Positions 1-7,180 of a stretch of DNA of 7,540 nt are shown piece by piece. The DNA is from Bacteroidales bacterium. Lineage in GTDB: Bacteria; Bacteroidota; Bacteroidia; Bacteroidales; F082. The notes below the pieces were generated by a model. It did no database searches. It had not been told where the DNA came from and was given only the letters and a program-made list of their open reading frames with translations. Where the stretch lies: positions 1-7,540 of the forward strand of contig JAEEII010000113.1 in assembly GCA_016281295.1 (NCBI GenBank). The letters are read 5' to 3'. Position 1 is the first letter of the stretch. Each line of letters starts with the position of its first letter. Position numbers and translations under genes: made by a program.

Positions 1-1274
1 CGCTGAAGTTCAATCCCGACAACGCCGATGCCTTGTATAACCTCGAGTATTGCCGCGCCCATTTAGTGAAGAGCCATATTTGGGTCAATCCGGCAATCCC
101 TCATGGAACCGTTCAGGCCAGCGACGATATGGCTTTCAACGGACAGATGGTGACCCTGACTGCAAAGCCTGACGAGGAATATGCGTTGTCACAATATGTG
201 GTGGTCAAAGCCGACGACCAGCAGGTGACGGTCGATGTCAGTGGAAGCCGTTTCGAGATGCCGAAGTTTGATGTCGTGGTCACTGCCGAGTTTAAACTGT
301 CACATAAAATCACCATCGACAACAAAATCAGTCATGGCACCATCTCGGCTGACCGTACCAAGGCTATCGCAGGCCAACAGGTCACTCTGCACGCGCAACC
401 TGAACCGAGTTATATGGTGGATGCCTATTTCGTTACCCGTACCGGTAATCCCACTGACTCAGTGCCAGTGAATGACACGGTGTTCCAGATGCCCGACTTC
501 GATGTCACTGTGTCGGCTCGCTTTAGAACTGCCCTTAAGGTCAGCATCGATACCGTTTCGAATGGCGAGATTCAAGTGACCGACTCACTGGCTTTGCCAG
601 GACAAAATATCGGCATCATCGTGAAACCCGCCAGCGGTTACCAGCTCAACGAGCTGTATGTCGTGTGTGACAACGACCCGTCCACCACTGCGCCGGTGTC
701 TGACATGAATGTCTTCCAAATGCCAGATGATGACGTGACCGTGAAAGCCGTGTTCGGTGAGGCGCAAGATTATTATAAGGTGTCACCTGACACGCTGGTT
801 GAAGGTGGACATGTGCTGCTCGATGTTGACAAGGCGACAAGAGGAGAGACGGTGACGCTGAGAAACGCTCCCGAGCCAGGTTACCAGTTTAAGGAATACC
901 AGATCCATCAGACTGGTGACACTGCGGTTCATGTGCAACCCCTGGGTAATTTCTTCACCATGCCGGGATTCGACGTGACTGTCAGCGCGGTGTTCGAGAA
1001 ACAGGAGGGCGAGAACCAACAGCAGCAACAACAGCAGCAGGAGCAACAAGAAGAACAAGAGCAGGAACAACAGCAAGAACAACAACAAAACCAACAAGGA
1101 CAGCAGGATCAACAGCAACAGAACCAACAACAGCAAAGCCCGCAAGAGATGTCGAAAGAAGATGTGCAAAGGATGTTGGACGCCTTGGAAAACCAGGAGA
1201 AGAAGACGATGGAGAAGGTGAATGAGCAGAAGATCCGCACGCAACCCAAACGGAAAACGGATAAGGATTGGTAA
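1..1274 (+). CDS. batC: BatC-like TPR protein with four inserted B-repeat domains (5' end missing)
   Basis: Open from the left edge (frame from base 3), giving 423 visible residues and a TAA stop at 1272-1274. The first residues (LKFNPDNADALYNLEYCRAH) are the end of a TPR, so the TTG at 33 is not the real start. Residues ~26-333 are four consecutive B-repeat-like domains, ~339-381 a Gln/Glu tract, and 382-423 a charged tail (MSKEDVQRMLDALENQEKK, ending DKDW). TPR, Gln-rich tract and a tail of this form ending in KDW are the usual end of BatC in Bacteroides-type aerotolerance operons, and batD and batE follow directly. BatC is thought to act in the envelope with the VWA proteins BatA/BatB. The repeat block between TPR and Gln tract is not part of the BatC architecture I know. 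The identity rests on the tail and gene order; the function of the insert is unknown. Confidence 0.82.
   Translation, partial: LKFNPDNADALYNLEYCRAHLVKSHIWVNPAIPHGTVQASDDMAFNGQMVTLTAKPDEEYALSQYVVVKADDQQVTVDVSGSRFEMPKFDVVVTAEFKLSHKITIDNKISHGTISADRTKAIAGQQVTLHAQPEPSYMVDAYFVTRTGNPTDSVPVNDTVFQMPDFDVTVSARFRTALKVSIDTVSNGEIQVTDSLALPGQNIGIIVKPASGYQLNELYVVCDNDPSTTAPVSDMNVFQMPDDDVTVKAVFGEAQDYYKVSPDTLVEGGHVLLDVDKATRGETVTLRNAPEPGYQFKEYQIHQTGDTAVHVQPLGNFFTMPGFDVTVSAVFEKQEGENQQQQQQQQEQQEEQEQEQQQEQQQNQQGQQDQQQQNQQQQSPQEMSKEDVQRMLDALENQEKKTMEKVNEQKIRTQPKRKTDKDW
78..1001 (+). repeat. Four tandem InlB-type B-repeat domains encoded inside batC
   Basis: Four consecutive units of 75-78 codons at 78-302, 303-533, 534-767 and 768-1001. 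Each runs: a hydrophobic strand, a Gly-x-[VI] turn (HGTV, HGTI, NGEI, GGHV), a G-[QE]-x-[VI] strand (GQMVTL, GQQVTL, GQNIGI, GETVTL), a P-x-x-x-Y motif (PDEEY, PEPSY, PASGY, PEPGY), and an end motif F-x-MP-x-[FD]-DV-x-V-x-A-x-F (FEMPKFDVVVTAEF, FQMPDFDVTVSARF, FQMPDDDVTVKAVF, FTMPGFDVTVSAVF). This matches the divergent InlB B-repeat family (Flg_new_2-type), small beta-rich modules common in Bacteroidota and Firmicutes surface proteins. The DNA copies are clearly diverged, so the duplication is old and functionally constrained at protein level. Confidence 0.85.
1017..1145 (+). repeat. CAA/CAG-rich tract coding a Gln/Glu-rich linker in batC
   Basis: These 43 codons encode 31 Gln and 6 Glu with a few Asn, Gly, Asp, Ser and Pro; the longest pure run is eight Gln. 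CAA and CAG are mixed, which reduces but does not remove the chance of slippage, and changes in whole codons would keep the frame. A Gln-rich linker before the basic tail is usual in BatC, so this is expected family architecture and not a foreign insert. It is probably disordered or a charged helix. Confidence 0.9.
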
Positions 1275-1275
1275 C

Positions 1276-1294
1276 AAATTAAGAATTTAGAATT
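1276..1294 (+). repeat. AT-rich intergenic direct repeat, copy 1 (batC-batD gap)
   Basis: AAATTAAGAATTTAGAATT starts two bases after the batC stop codon. It matches the copy in the batD-batE gap at 18 of 19 positions, differing only at G/C in position 8. It continues into a partial further unit (AAGCATTTAGAG). It contains no coding sequence and no obvious hairpin. Its role is unknown. Confidence 0.6.
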
Positions 1295-1332
1295 AAGCAT
1301 TTAGAGGGAGCCCTTTTGAGGGTTGGATAAGG

Positions 1333-3213
1333 ATGAAAAAAATAAGAATTATTGGATTATTGATGGCACTTTTGGTGCTGGGTGGGGCTTATGCGCAGGA
1401 TGCCACCCTTAAGGTGTCGGCGAAACGTCAGGTATCGGTGGGAGAACAATTCCGTGTAGCCTTTGAGGCAAATGCGGATGGGAAGAAATTCTCCGCTCCT
1501 TCTTTTGAAGGCTTTTCTGTTGTCGGAGGCCCTTTTAACTCCACGAGTTCGAGTGTTCAGATTGTAAATGGCTCTATGACGCGCAGCGTCAGCAACACCT
1601 ACACCTACGTGCTGCGTGCTGAGAAGGAAGGAAACTTCACGATTGGCCCCGCTTCCTACGTGGTGGATGGCAATAAGGTCGAAAGCGAGCCGTTCTCCAT
1701 CACCGTCGTTCCCGGGGATCCCAATGCCGGTGCCTCTGCCCAGGGGCCTTCCCAAGGGTCGCAACAAGGGTCTTCCTCCACACATAACACCGATGATCCT
1801 CAGGTGAGCGGTAAGGACTTGTTCTTGAAACTCATCCCCTCTAAAAGGTCGGCTTATGTGGGTGAACCTGTGGTGCTGACTTATAAGCTCTATACCCGCC
1901 TGCCTGTGTCCCAACTCTCGGTCTCCAAGATGCCTTCCTACGCTGGCTTCTGGATGAAAGAGATCAACGACAACGGCAACATCCGTCAGTCGTCTGAAGT
2001 GGTCAACGGTATCGAGTATTCCACCGCCGAAGTGAAAAAGGTGGTCGTGATCCCCCAGAAATCAGGTAAGCTGACTGTTGAACCGATGGGTATCGACTGC
2101 ATCGCACAAATACAAACCCAACGTCAGCCACGGCACAGCAACGACCCGTTCGACATCTTCTTCAATGATCCTTTCTTCAACCGTGGCTATACCAATGTCC
2201 AAAAGACGTTGACTTCTTCTACGGTTTCATTGGATGTCAAAGCACTTCCGGTGGATGGCAAGCCCGACAGCTTCTCAGGTGCCGTGGGTAATTATAACTT
2301 CTCGGCGGCAATCGACCGCACAGAGTTAAGCACCAACGAGGCGGCCACGTTTACCGTCACCGTCTCTGGCAGCGGTAATCTTGAGTTGCTCAACATGCCT
2401 GCGCCCGTGTTTCCTCCCGACTTCGAGGTGTATGACCCCAAACTCTCCTCTTCAGTGGATGCCAACAGCAATGGTATGAATGGCACTAAAAAAGCGGAGT
2501 ATCTGGTAATCCCACGAAGGGCTGGCAACTTCAGCATCCCGGCCGTGGAGTTCTCATTCTTCAACCCCGCTAAAGGCCAATATGTCACCTTGCATTCCGC
2601 TCCCATGGAACTCAGTGTGGCTAAAGGCACAGGAGGAGACTCAAACGAAGGCGGTGTCTATGCCACCACGCAGGAAGGCATCAAATATTTGGGAAGCGAC
2701 ATTCGCCATATCATGACAGATTCATCATCCTTGCGTCCCGTCAACACCCATTTCTTCGCTTCAATGGCTTATTTCGTGGTGATGGCCGCGCTGCTGCTGC
2801 TGTTTATCTTGGCCTTGATCATCGTCAGGAAACGCAGACTGTATAAACAAGATGTGGTCTTAGTGCGCAACCGTCAGGCTACCAAAGTCGCTAAGGGCAG
2901 GCTGAAGAACGCCCACGGGTTCCTGAAAGCGGGCGACCAAAACCATTTCTATGAGGAGATGTCGCAAGCCTTGTGGGGCTATATCTCTGACAAACTCGGG
3001 ATTGAGCGTTCTGTGCTTTCCATGGATTCTGTGAAACAGGCCATGATGGCTAAAGGCATGGATGAGGCCTTGTCAGATCAGTTTGTTGACACCCTCAACA
3101 CTTGTGAGTTCGCTCGCTTCGCTCCTGGTGACGCAGCTTCTAAGATGGAAGACCTTTATAATAAAGGACTCAAGGCAATCATGAGCGTGGAGAACGCGGA
3201 GGTTAGGATTTAA
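1333..3213 (+). CDS. batD: BatD, aerotolerance operon protein (BatD/oxygen-tolerance family)
   Basis: This 626-residue protein is a normal length for BatD. A signal peptide spans residues 1-21 (MKKIRI..., hydrophobic core, cleavage after AYA before QD). The long extracytoplasmic part is beta-rich; residues ~25-128 contain the family-like stretch ending in a VxSEPFSITVVPG-type strand, followed by a Gly/Ser/Gln linker (~129-160). A DPFDIFFNDPFF motif lies near residues 270-281, as is common in BatD. One membrane span (~479-498, MAYFVVMAALLLLFILALII) is followed by basic RKRR, so the ~128-residue tail is cytosolic; it contains the helical FYEEMSQALWGYISDKLGIE segment typical of the family. It probably anchors the Bat complex in the inner membrane. 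The ATG at 1333 is preceded directly by AAGG with no well-spaced Shine-Dalgarno; the signal peptide fixes the start. It lies 58 bases after batC and 24 before batE. Confidence 0.92.
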   Translation: MKKIRIIGLLMALLVLGGAYAQDATLKVSAKRQVSVGEQFRVAFEANADGKKFSAPSFEGFSVVGGPFNSTSSSVQIVNGSMTRSVSNTYTYVLRAEKEGNFTIGPASYVVDGNKVESEPFSITVVPGDPNAGASAQGPSQGSQQGSSSTHNTDDPQVSGKDLFLKLIPSKRSAYVGEPVVLTYKLYTRLPVSQLSVSKMPSYAGFWMKEINDNGNIRQSSEVVNGIEYSTAEVKKVVVIPQKSGKLTVEPMGIDCIAQIQTQRQPRHSNDPFDIFFNDPFFNRGYTNVQKTLTSSTVSLDVKALPVDGKPDSFSGAVGNYNFSAAIDRTELSTNEAATFTVTVSGSGNLELLNMPAPVFPPDFEVYDPKLSSSVDANSNGMNGTKKAEYLVIPRRAGNFSIPAVEFSFFNPAKGQYVTLHSAPMELSVAKGTGGDSNEGGVYATTQEGIKYLGSDIRHIMTDSSSLRPVNTHFFASMAYFVVMAALLLLFILALIIVRKRRLYKQDVVLVRNRQATKVAKGRLKNAHGFLKAGDQNHFYEEMSQALWGYISDKLGIERSVLSMDSVKQAMMAKGMDEALSDQFVDTLNTCEFARFAPGDAASKMEDLYNKGLKAIMSVENAEVRI

Positions 3214-3230
3214 ATTAACAATTTAGAATT
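3212..3230 (+). repeat. AT-rich intergenic direct repeat, copy 2 (batD-batE gap)
   Basis: AAATTAACAATTTAGAATT overlaps the last two bases of the batD TAA stop and fills most of the 24-base gap to batE. It matches the batC-batD copy at 18 of 19 positions and occupies the same place, directly after the stop codon of the upstream gene. There is no Shine-Dalgarno in this gap, so the AT-rich element may simply be an unstructured leader for batE translation. Function is otherwise unknown. Confidence 0.6.
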
Positions 3231-3237
3231 TAGAGTT

Positions 3238-4014
3238 ATGAAGAAGTATATGAAAGCAGTCATCTTGTTGCTGATGCTTGGAATGGTGAATGGATGTTTC
3301 GCGCAGTCAGAAACGGCATCCTATCATGAGTGGATGAATGAGGGCAACACAGCCTATAATGACGGCGACTTTGAACTAGCCGTGGCCAAATATAACCAGG
3401 TGATGGAGGCGGGACTGGAGTCGGCTCCCTTGTATTTTAATATGGGAAACGCCTACTATAAGATGAAAGACTTCCCACACGCCATCTTGTTTTATGAAAA
3501 GGCCTTGAAGTTGGATCCAGGCAACGAGGATATCAGGACCAACCTGGAGATTGCCAACAAAGCTGTGGTTGATAAGATAGAGCAGCTGCCCCAGTCGTTT
3601 ATCGCCCGTTGGTGGGACAGCCTTAAGACTCTGTTTCCCGTCGATGGCTGGGCTTGGGTGAGCGTAATAGCCTTTGCCTTAGTGCTGTTGTCGTTGTTCG
3701 CCTTCTTGATGTCAAGGAGGATGGGATTGCGAAAGGCTGGTTTTTTTGCAGGTATCCTCTTCATCGTGGTGTTAGCCTTATCGTTGTTCTTCGCTATCCA
3801 AAACTATCAAGACGCCCGTCATAAGGATGAAGCCATCGTGATGACCTCTACGGTCATGGTGAAAAGTTCACCCAGCGTGTCCAGCGTCGATTTGTTTGTG
3901 CTTCATGAAGGTGCCAAAGTGCGAATCCTTGACGCCAATGAGGAATGGAACAAGATTAAAATTGCCAATGGTAGTGTGGGTTGGATTCAGATAAAAGACA
4001 TTGCCGCTTTCTAA
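3238..4014 (+). CDS. batE: BatE, TPR and SH3-domain membrane protein of the aerotolerance operon
   Basis: This 258-residue protein has the full BatE layout. The N-terminal export signal is residues 1-22 or so; it ends VNGCFAQ, so cleavage could be at CFA-Q or, as a lipoprotein, before Cys20, although Asn at -2 fits the lipobox poorly. Two TPRs follow (~30-62 with the GNTAYNDGDFELAVAKY pattern, and ~63-96 with GNAYYKMKDFPHAILFYEKA), plus a partial third helix to ~108. Two membrane spans (~138-158 and ~168-187) are joined by a short basic loop (SRRMGLRK). The end (~198-258) is an SH3-like domain (VMVKSSPS... WNKIKIANGSVGWIQ). The TPR and SH3 parts should both face the periplasm and bind partners, probably other Bat proteins. 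It is the last gene of the operon; an inverted repeat follows 43 bases after the stop. Confidence 0.9.
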   Translation: MKKYMKAVILLLMLGMVNGCFAQSETASYHEWMNEGNTAYNDGDFELAVAKYNQVMEAGLESAPLYFNMGNAYYKMKDFPHAILFYEKALKLDPGNEDIRTNLEIANKAVVDKIEQLPQSFIARWWDSLKTLFPVDGWAWVSVIAFALVLLSLFAFLMSRRMGLRKAGFFAGILFIVVLALSLFFAIQNYQDARHKDEAIVMTSTVMVKSSPSVSSVDLFVLHEGAKVRILDANEEWNKIKIANGSVGWIQIKDIAAF

Positions 4015-4057
4015 AACAGCCTGCAATCTGTTAAATTGTTTTAAAAAAGCAAAAAAA

Positions 4058-4100
4058 ATTCTTCCAAAGTAATTTTTCTTTGGAAGAATGTTTTATATTT
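4058..4100 (+). terminator. 12-bp inverted repeat, probable bat operon terminator
   Basis: ATTCTTCCAAAG (4058-4069) and CTTTGGAAGAAT (4078-4089) are perfect reverse complements around an 8-base loop (TAATTTTT). An A-run precedes the stem (4051-4058) and GTTTTATATTT follows it, so the whole could act as a terminator for batE. The stem is AT-rich (4 G:C pairs of 12) and the T-tract is short and broken, so termination may be partial. The right arm ends only four bases before a promoter element, so it could instead be an operator. Confidence 0.6.
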
Positions 4101-4101
4101 G
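4094..4101 (+). promoter_or_regulatory. Bacteroidota-type -7 promoter element (TATATTTG)
   Basis: TATATTTG fits the TAnnTTTG -7 consensus of the Bacteroidota primary sigma factor exactly. It lies 72 bases upstream of the propeller gene ATG, so transcription would start near 4105-4112 and leave an AT-rich leader of about 65 bases. No good -33 TTTG is at the usual ~19-21 base spacing; that region is the TAATTTTT loop of the inverted repeat, and the TTTG at 4079-4082 is too close. A weak -33 would fit a promoter that needs an activator, but that is inference. Confidence 0.55.
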
Positions 4102-4173
4102 CAGACTAATCTTTAGTAGTGTAATTAGTGTTATTATTTGTAAATATCTGAAATTCAATCAAAATTACGTAAT

Positions 4174-7113
4174 ATGAAGAAAAGATTTTTACCTATCAGT
4201 TTACTTTTGGTAATCATGATCTTGGGTCAGTCTGTCATGGCCGACCAAGGCGGCCATTATGTGCCTCGAGCAAAAGAAACCGCTTCCGCAGTGTCGGAGC
4301 TTAACCTTATGCGTGTCAATCAGCACACGGGTATGATTGACCCTGCTTGGATGATTCAAGCCTCACAGCAAGCCGCTGCCTTGAGCTCAAAGGAAGACGG
4401 CGATCTCTATTGGCGTTCAATGGGTCCTGTGAACATGGGTGGTAGAACCACTGCAGTTTTGTACAACAACCAAAACCCGAATGAGGTTTATATCGGTTCG
4501 ATGGGTGGTGGCGTGTTCTATACTTGGAACAAGGGCATCACATGGCATCATGTTGGTGAGGAATTGATGGTCAGCTGCATGGCCCAAGCCGAAGACGGTA
4601 CCATTTATGTGGGTACTGGTGATGGCGGAAGCGCTGTGAATTACAACGGCATGGCCGACCTGTCATACGCTAACAGCTTCGTTGGCACAGGTCTTTACAC
4701 AATCAAAAACAACAAGATGTCACGCGTGGAAAGCACCATTCCTTCCACCCTCGGTGATGTTGATGATTGGAGCTTTATCAATGATATCGCTGTGGATGGC
4801 AACAGAATCATCGTGGCCACCAACGCGGGTGTGAAATATCTCTCGCTGGCTAACATCAATGATCCTAATGCTGTTTGGCAAACCGCCAAAGATAAGGCTG
4901 GTGCTCCTATCACCGATAATGCCGCTGCCGTGAAGGTTACCGCTGATCACAAAGTGGTTGCTTCTGTTCAGGGTGCTTTGTACATTGGTGCCCTTGATGC
5001 CATGGCTCTTCATTCACAGGCCGAGATTCATTATAATGAAGCCAATATGATTGACTCTCTCGCAGTGTCCGAATGCATTCTTGACATCGCTGTGGCTCCG
5101 TCAGATGCAAATGTGATTTATGCCGCTGATGTCAATTTGGAAGGCAAACACAATTACATTTACCTCTCAGAGGACCAAGGCGAAACTTGGCGTGTGATCT
5201 TAAACGCTGTCAATGGTGACATCGGACATCAAGTCTATGAGTCCTGGGGCATGTTCAACCATGGCCTCGTGGTCGCTCCCAATAATGCGTATAGCGTTTT
5301 TGTCTTGAGTTATAACCTCTGGCGTTTGGATAGACCCGCTAATGATCCTCAAGCTTACTATCTTGCCATCAAGTTAACCGATGGTAACACTGGCAGCTTC
5401 TTCTTGAACAACTATGTGCATGTGGGTCTCAATGCCATGGCTTTCAATCCCAGAAACAATAATCAAGTTTATATTGGTACGGATGGCGGTGTCTTCAAAG
5501 GCCAGTTCGATGCTTCTATGTATATGACTTTTGAGAACTGCAACAGAGGTTACATTTCAACCCGTTGCTTCAACGTGGCTCCTACCGGCATCGTGAACAG
5601 CGTTGTCGCTGGCCTGTTGGATTTCGGTCCAGTTTATCTGGATGGCGTTGAGGATCAAAAAGCTGTCCCGTTGTTCCCCTACAACAGCCCCTCTTATTAT
5701 GGCAATTTCGATGACACTTGCCACGCAGGTCCTTGCGCTGCCTCTACCATCGATCCTTTGAAGTTGTTCCTGGTTTGCAAAGACGGTCGTATCGTTCGTA
5801 CTGAAACCGGTGGTGTTGACTATGACCATACCAACTTCAATGCCAATCAAAGCTTCAGCTTCACGGGCTTCCGTATGCCTATCGCCCTCTGGGAAAGCTA
5901 CAACTATGAAAACAGTGTGGATTCTGTTTGGTTCAAGTGCAAGCAGAATGTTGGTCCTGGCGATCAAATCCAATGCCGTAGCCATAACAGCTCATACCCC
6001 TTCTATTCAGTGGCTATTGACTCGATGCACTTCAATGACTCAATGCCTCAATTCAGTGACTCCCTGCTGGTGAAAGACCCGATCGCTACCAAATTCTATG
6101 TTGCTGACGGTAGCGCCCTCTATTACACCATGATGGGCTTGGTGTTCAACAAACCCACTGAATGGTATAAATTAGCCACTCTCGATGCCGCTGCTTCATG
6201 CATCACCGTGAGCGCTGATGGCGATATGGTGCTTGTCGGTACCAGAAACGGTAAACTGATCCGTGTCACCAACATGTTGGCTGCTTATGATTCCCTTACC
6301 TCTACACCTACTTCAGATCTCTTCGCTCCTGAAGTGTCTGTCATTGACCTGAATGTTGATGGTCAATGTGTCACCAGTGCGGCTATCTCCAACGATAATA
6401 AAAAGGTTGTGGTGACCCTCGGTAACTATGGTAATGCTAACTATGTGCTCTATTGCAACAACGCTTTGGCTGAGACGCCTAACTTTGTCGCTAAGCAGGG
6501 TGCCCTTCCTGCGATGCCTGTCTATTCCAGCATCTTCGAAATGACCACTGGTGATGTGATCATCGGTACTGAGCATGGTATCTATAGAACTACCAATATC
6601 GAAGGCATGCCTGTTTGGGTTGCCCAAGGTACCAATGTTGGTGATGTTCCGGTGATGGAAATGAAACAACAGACCCTCTTCCAGGAAACTCAGTATGTGC
6701 CTATGATTGTTGATACTTTGGTGATTATGACTCCTGTTGAGGGTGTCCACAATCAAGGTGTCATCTATGCCGCTACCTACGGCAGAGGCCTCTTCCGTTG
6801 CGAGAACTACCGTCTGAACAGTGGCAGCAGCGTTCCTGAGATGCCTGTTGCTGAGACCAAGACCTCAGTCACTATGTATCCTAACCCGGTTCGCGATGCC
6901 GCCAAGGTGTCCTTCGAACTGAACCAGAATTCGAATGTGTCATATCAAGTGTTCGACCTCATGGGCCGTATGGTGGGCAACCAGAATCTGGGTAACTTCT
7001 CCGAGGGTGCTCACGAGATTAACGTTGAGGTGAGCGGCTTGTCGTCAGGCTCCTATATCCTTCGCCTGAATGCTGGCCAGAACACCTCAAGCGTGAAGTT
7101 CATGGTGTATTGA
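4174..7113 (+). CDS. Secreted beta-propeller protein with Asp-box repeats and T9SS C-terminal sorting domain
   Basis: 979 residues. The signal peptide is 1-23 (MKKRFLPISLLLVIMILGQS, cleavage after VMA). From ~80 the sequence follows the sortilin/VPS10-like propeller pattern of Bacteroidota (WRSMGPVNMGGRTTAV, then GSMGGGVFYTWNKGITW). A clear Asp-box is at ~332-339 (SEDQGETW), with a degenerate one at ~117-124. Blade-like strands recur: VYIGTDGGVFKG, MVLVGTRNGKLIRV, VIIGTEHGIYRTT, VIYAATYGRGLFR. Residues ~899-979 are a type A T9SS sorting domain (MYPNPV..., VFDLMGRMV, LSSGSYILRL, end VKFMVY). The protein should cross the outer membrane by T9SS and be attached to the surface or released. No catalytic residues can be named, so glycosidase, peptidase or adhesin are all open. 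It has thirteen cysteines, a rather high number for such a protein. The gene has its own promoter and terminator; no Shine-Dalgarno precedes the ATG, and the signal peptide fixes the start. Confidence 0.9.
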   Translation: MKKRFLPISLLLVIMILGQSVMADQGGHYVPRAKETASAVSELNLMRVNQHTGMIDPAWMIQASQQAAALSSKEDGDLYWRSMGPVNMGGRTTAVLYNNQNPNEVYIGSMGGGVFYTWNKGITWHHVGEELMVSCMAQAEDGTIYVGTGDGGSAVNYNGMADLSYANSFVGTGLYTIKNNKMSRVESTIPSTLGDVDDWSFINDIAVDGNRIIVATNAGVKYLSLANINDPNAVWQTAKDKAGAPITDNAAAVKVTADHKVVASVQGALYIGALDAMALHSQAEIHYNEANMIDSLAVSECILDIAVAPSDANVIYAADVNLEGKHNYIYLSEDQGETWRVILNAVNGDIGHQVYESWGMFNHGLVVAPNNAYSVFVLSYNLWRLDRPANDPQAYYLAIKLTDGNTGSFFLNNYVHVGLNAMAFNPRNNNQVYIGTDGGVFKGQFDASMYMTFENCNRGYISTRCFNVAPTGIVNSVVAGLLDFGPVYLDGVEDQKAVPLFPYNSPSYYGNFDDTCHAGPCAASTIDPLKLFLVCKDGRIVRTETGGVDYDHTNFNANQSFSFTGFRMPIALWESYNYENSVDSVWFKCKQNVGPGDQIQCRSHNSSYPFYSVAIDSMHFNDSMPQFSDSLLVKDPIATKFYVADGSALYYTMMGLVFNKPTEWYKLATLDAAASCITVSADGDMVLVGTRNGKLIRVTNMLAAYDSLTSTPTSDLFAPEVSVIDLNVDGQCVTSAAISNDNKKVVVTLGNYGNANYVLYCNNALAETPNFVAKQGALPAMPVYSSIFEMTTGDVIIGTEHGIYRTTNIEGMPVWVAQGTNVGDVPVMEMKQQTLFQETQYVPMIVDTLVIMTPVEGVHNQGVIYAATYGRGLFRCENYRLNSGSSVPEMPVAETKTSVTMYPNPVRDAAKVSFELNQNSNVSYQVFDLMGRMVGNQNLGNFSEGAHEINVEVSGLSSGSYILRLNAGQNTSSVKFMVY

Positions 7114-7133
7114 TCTTATCTGAATCAATAGTT

Positions 7134-7168
7134 AAAAATGGGGAGGTGAAAGCCTCCCCGTTTTTTTT
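7134..7168 (+). terminator. Strong intrinsic terminator, usable from both strands
   Basis: GGGGAGG (7140-7146) pairs perfectly with CCTCCCC (7153-7159) around the loop TGAAAG. A T-run follows (7161-7168). Before the stem is AAAAAT (7134-7139), which extends the helix and becomes a T-tract on the other strand. It lies 20 bases after the propeller gene stop and just past the stop of the converging minus-strand gene, so one hairpin can end both transcripts. Confidence 0.93.
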
Positions 7169-7180
7169 GTTTTATTTTTT

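Noticed and set aside
33..35. TTG at 33 as the start of the first gene
   Set aside because: The frame is open to the window edge, and the residues before it complete a TPR helix pattern, so the gene begins upstream.
783..1277. Long Leu-rich minus-strand open frame of 164 codons opposite batC
   Set aside because: It is the antisense of the CAA/CAG tract and B-repeat 4; Leu runs arise from reverse-complemented Gln codons. It has no family pattern and no start context.
1304..1322. Short hairpin CCCT-TTTG-AGGG with duplicated GAGGG in the batC-batD gap
   Set aside because: A four-base stem within an operon gap is too weak to call a terminator or attenuator, and no T-tract follows.
4015..4173. 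Possible small RNA or riboswitch between batE and the propeller gene
   Set aside because: Apart from the 12-bp inverted repeat and promoter element, the region is simple AT-rich sequence with no structured aptamer-like pairing.
5557..5985. 142-codon minus-strand open frame inside the propeller gene
   Set aside because: Shadow of the large plus-strand gene; no signal peptide, motif or promoter.
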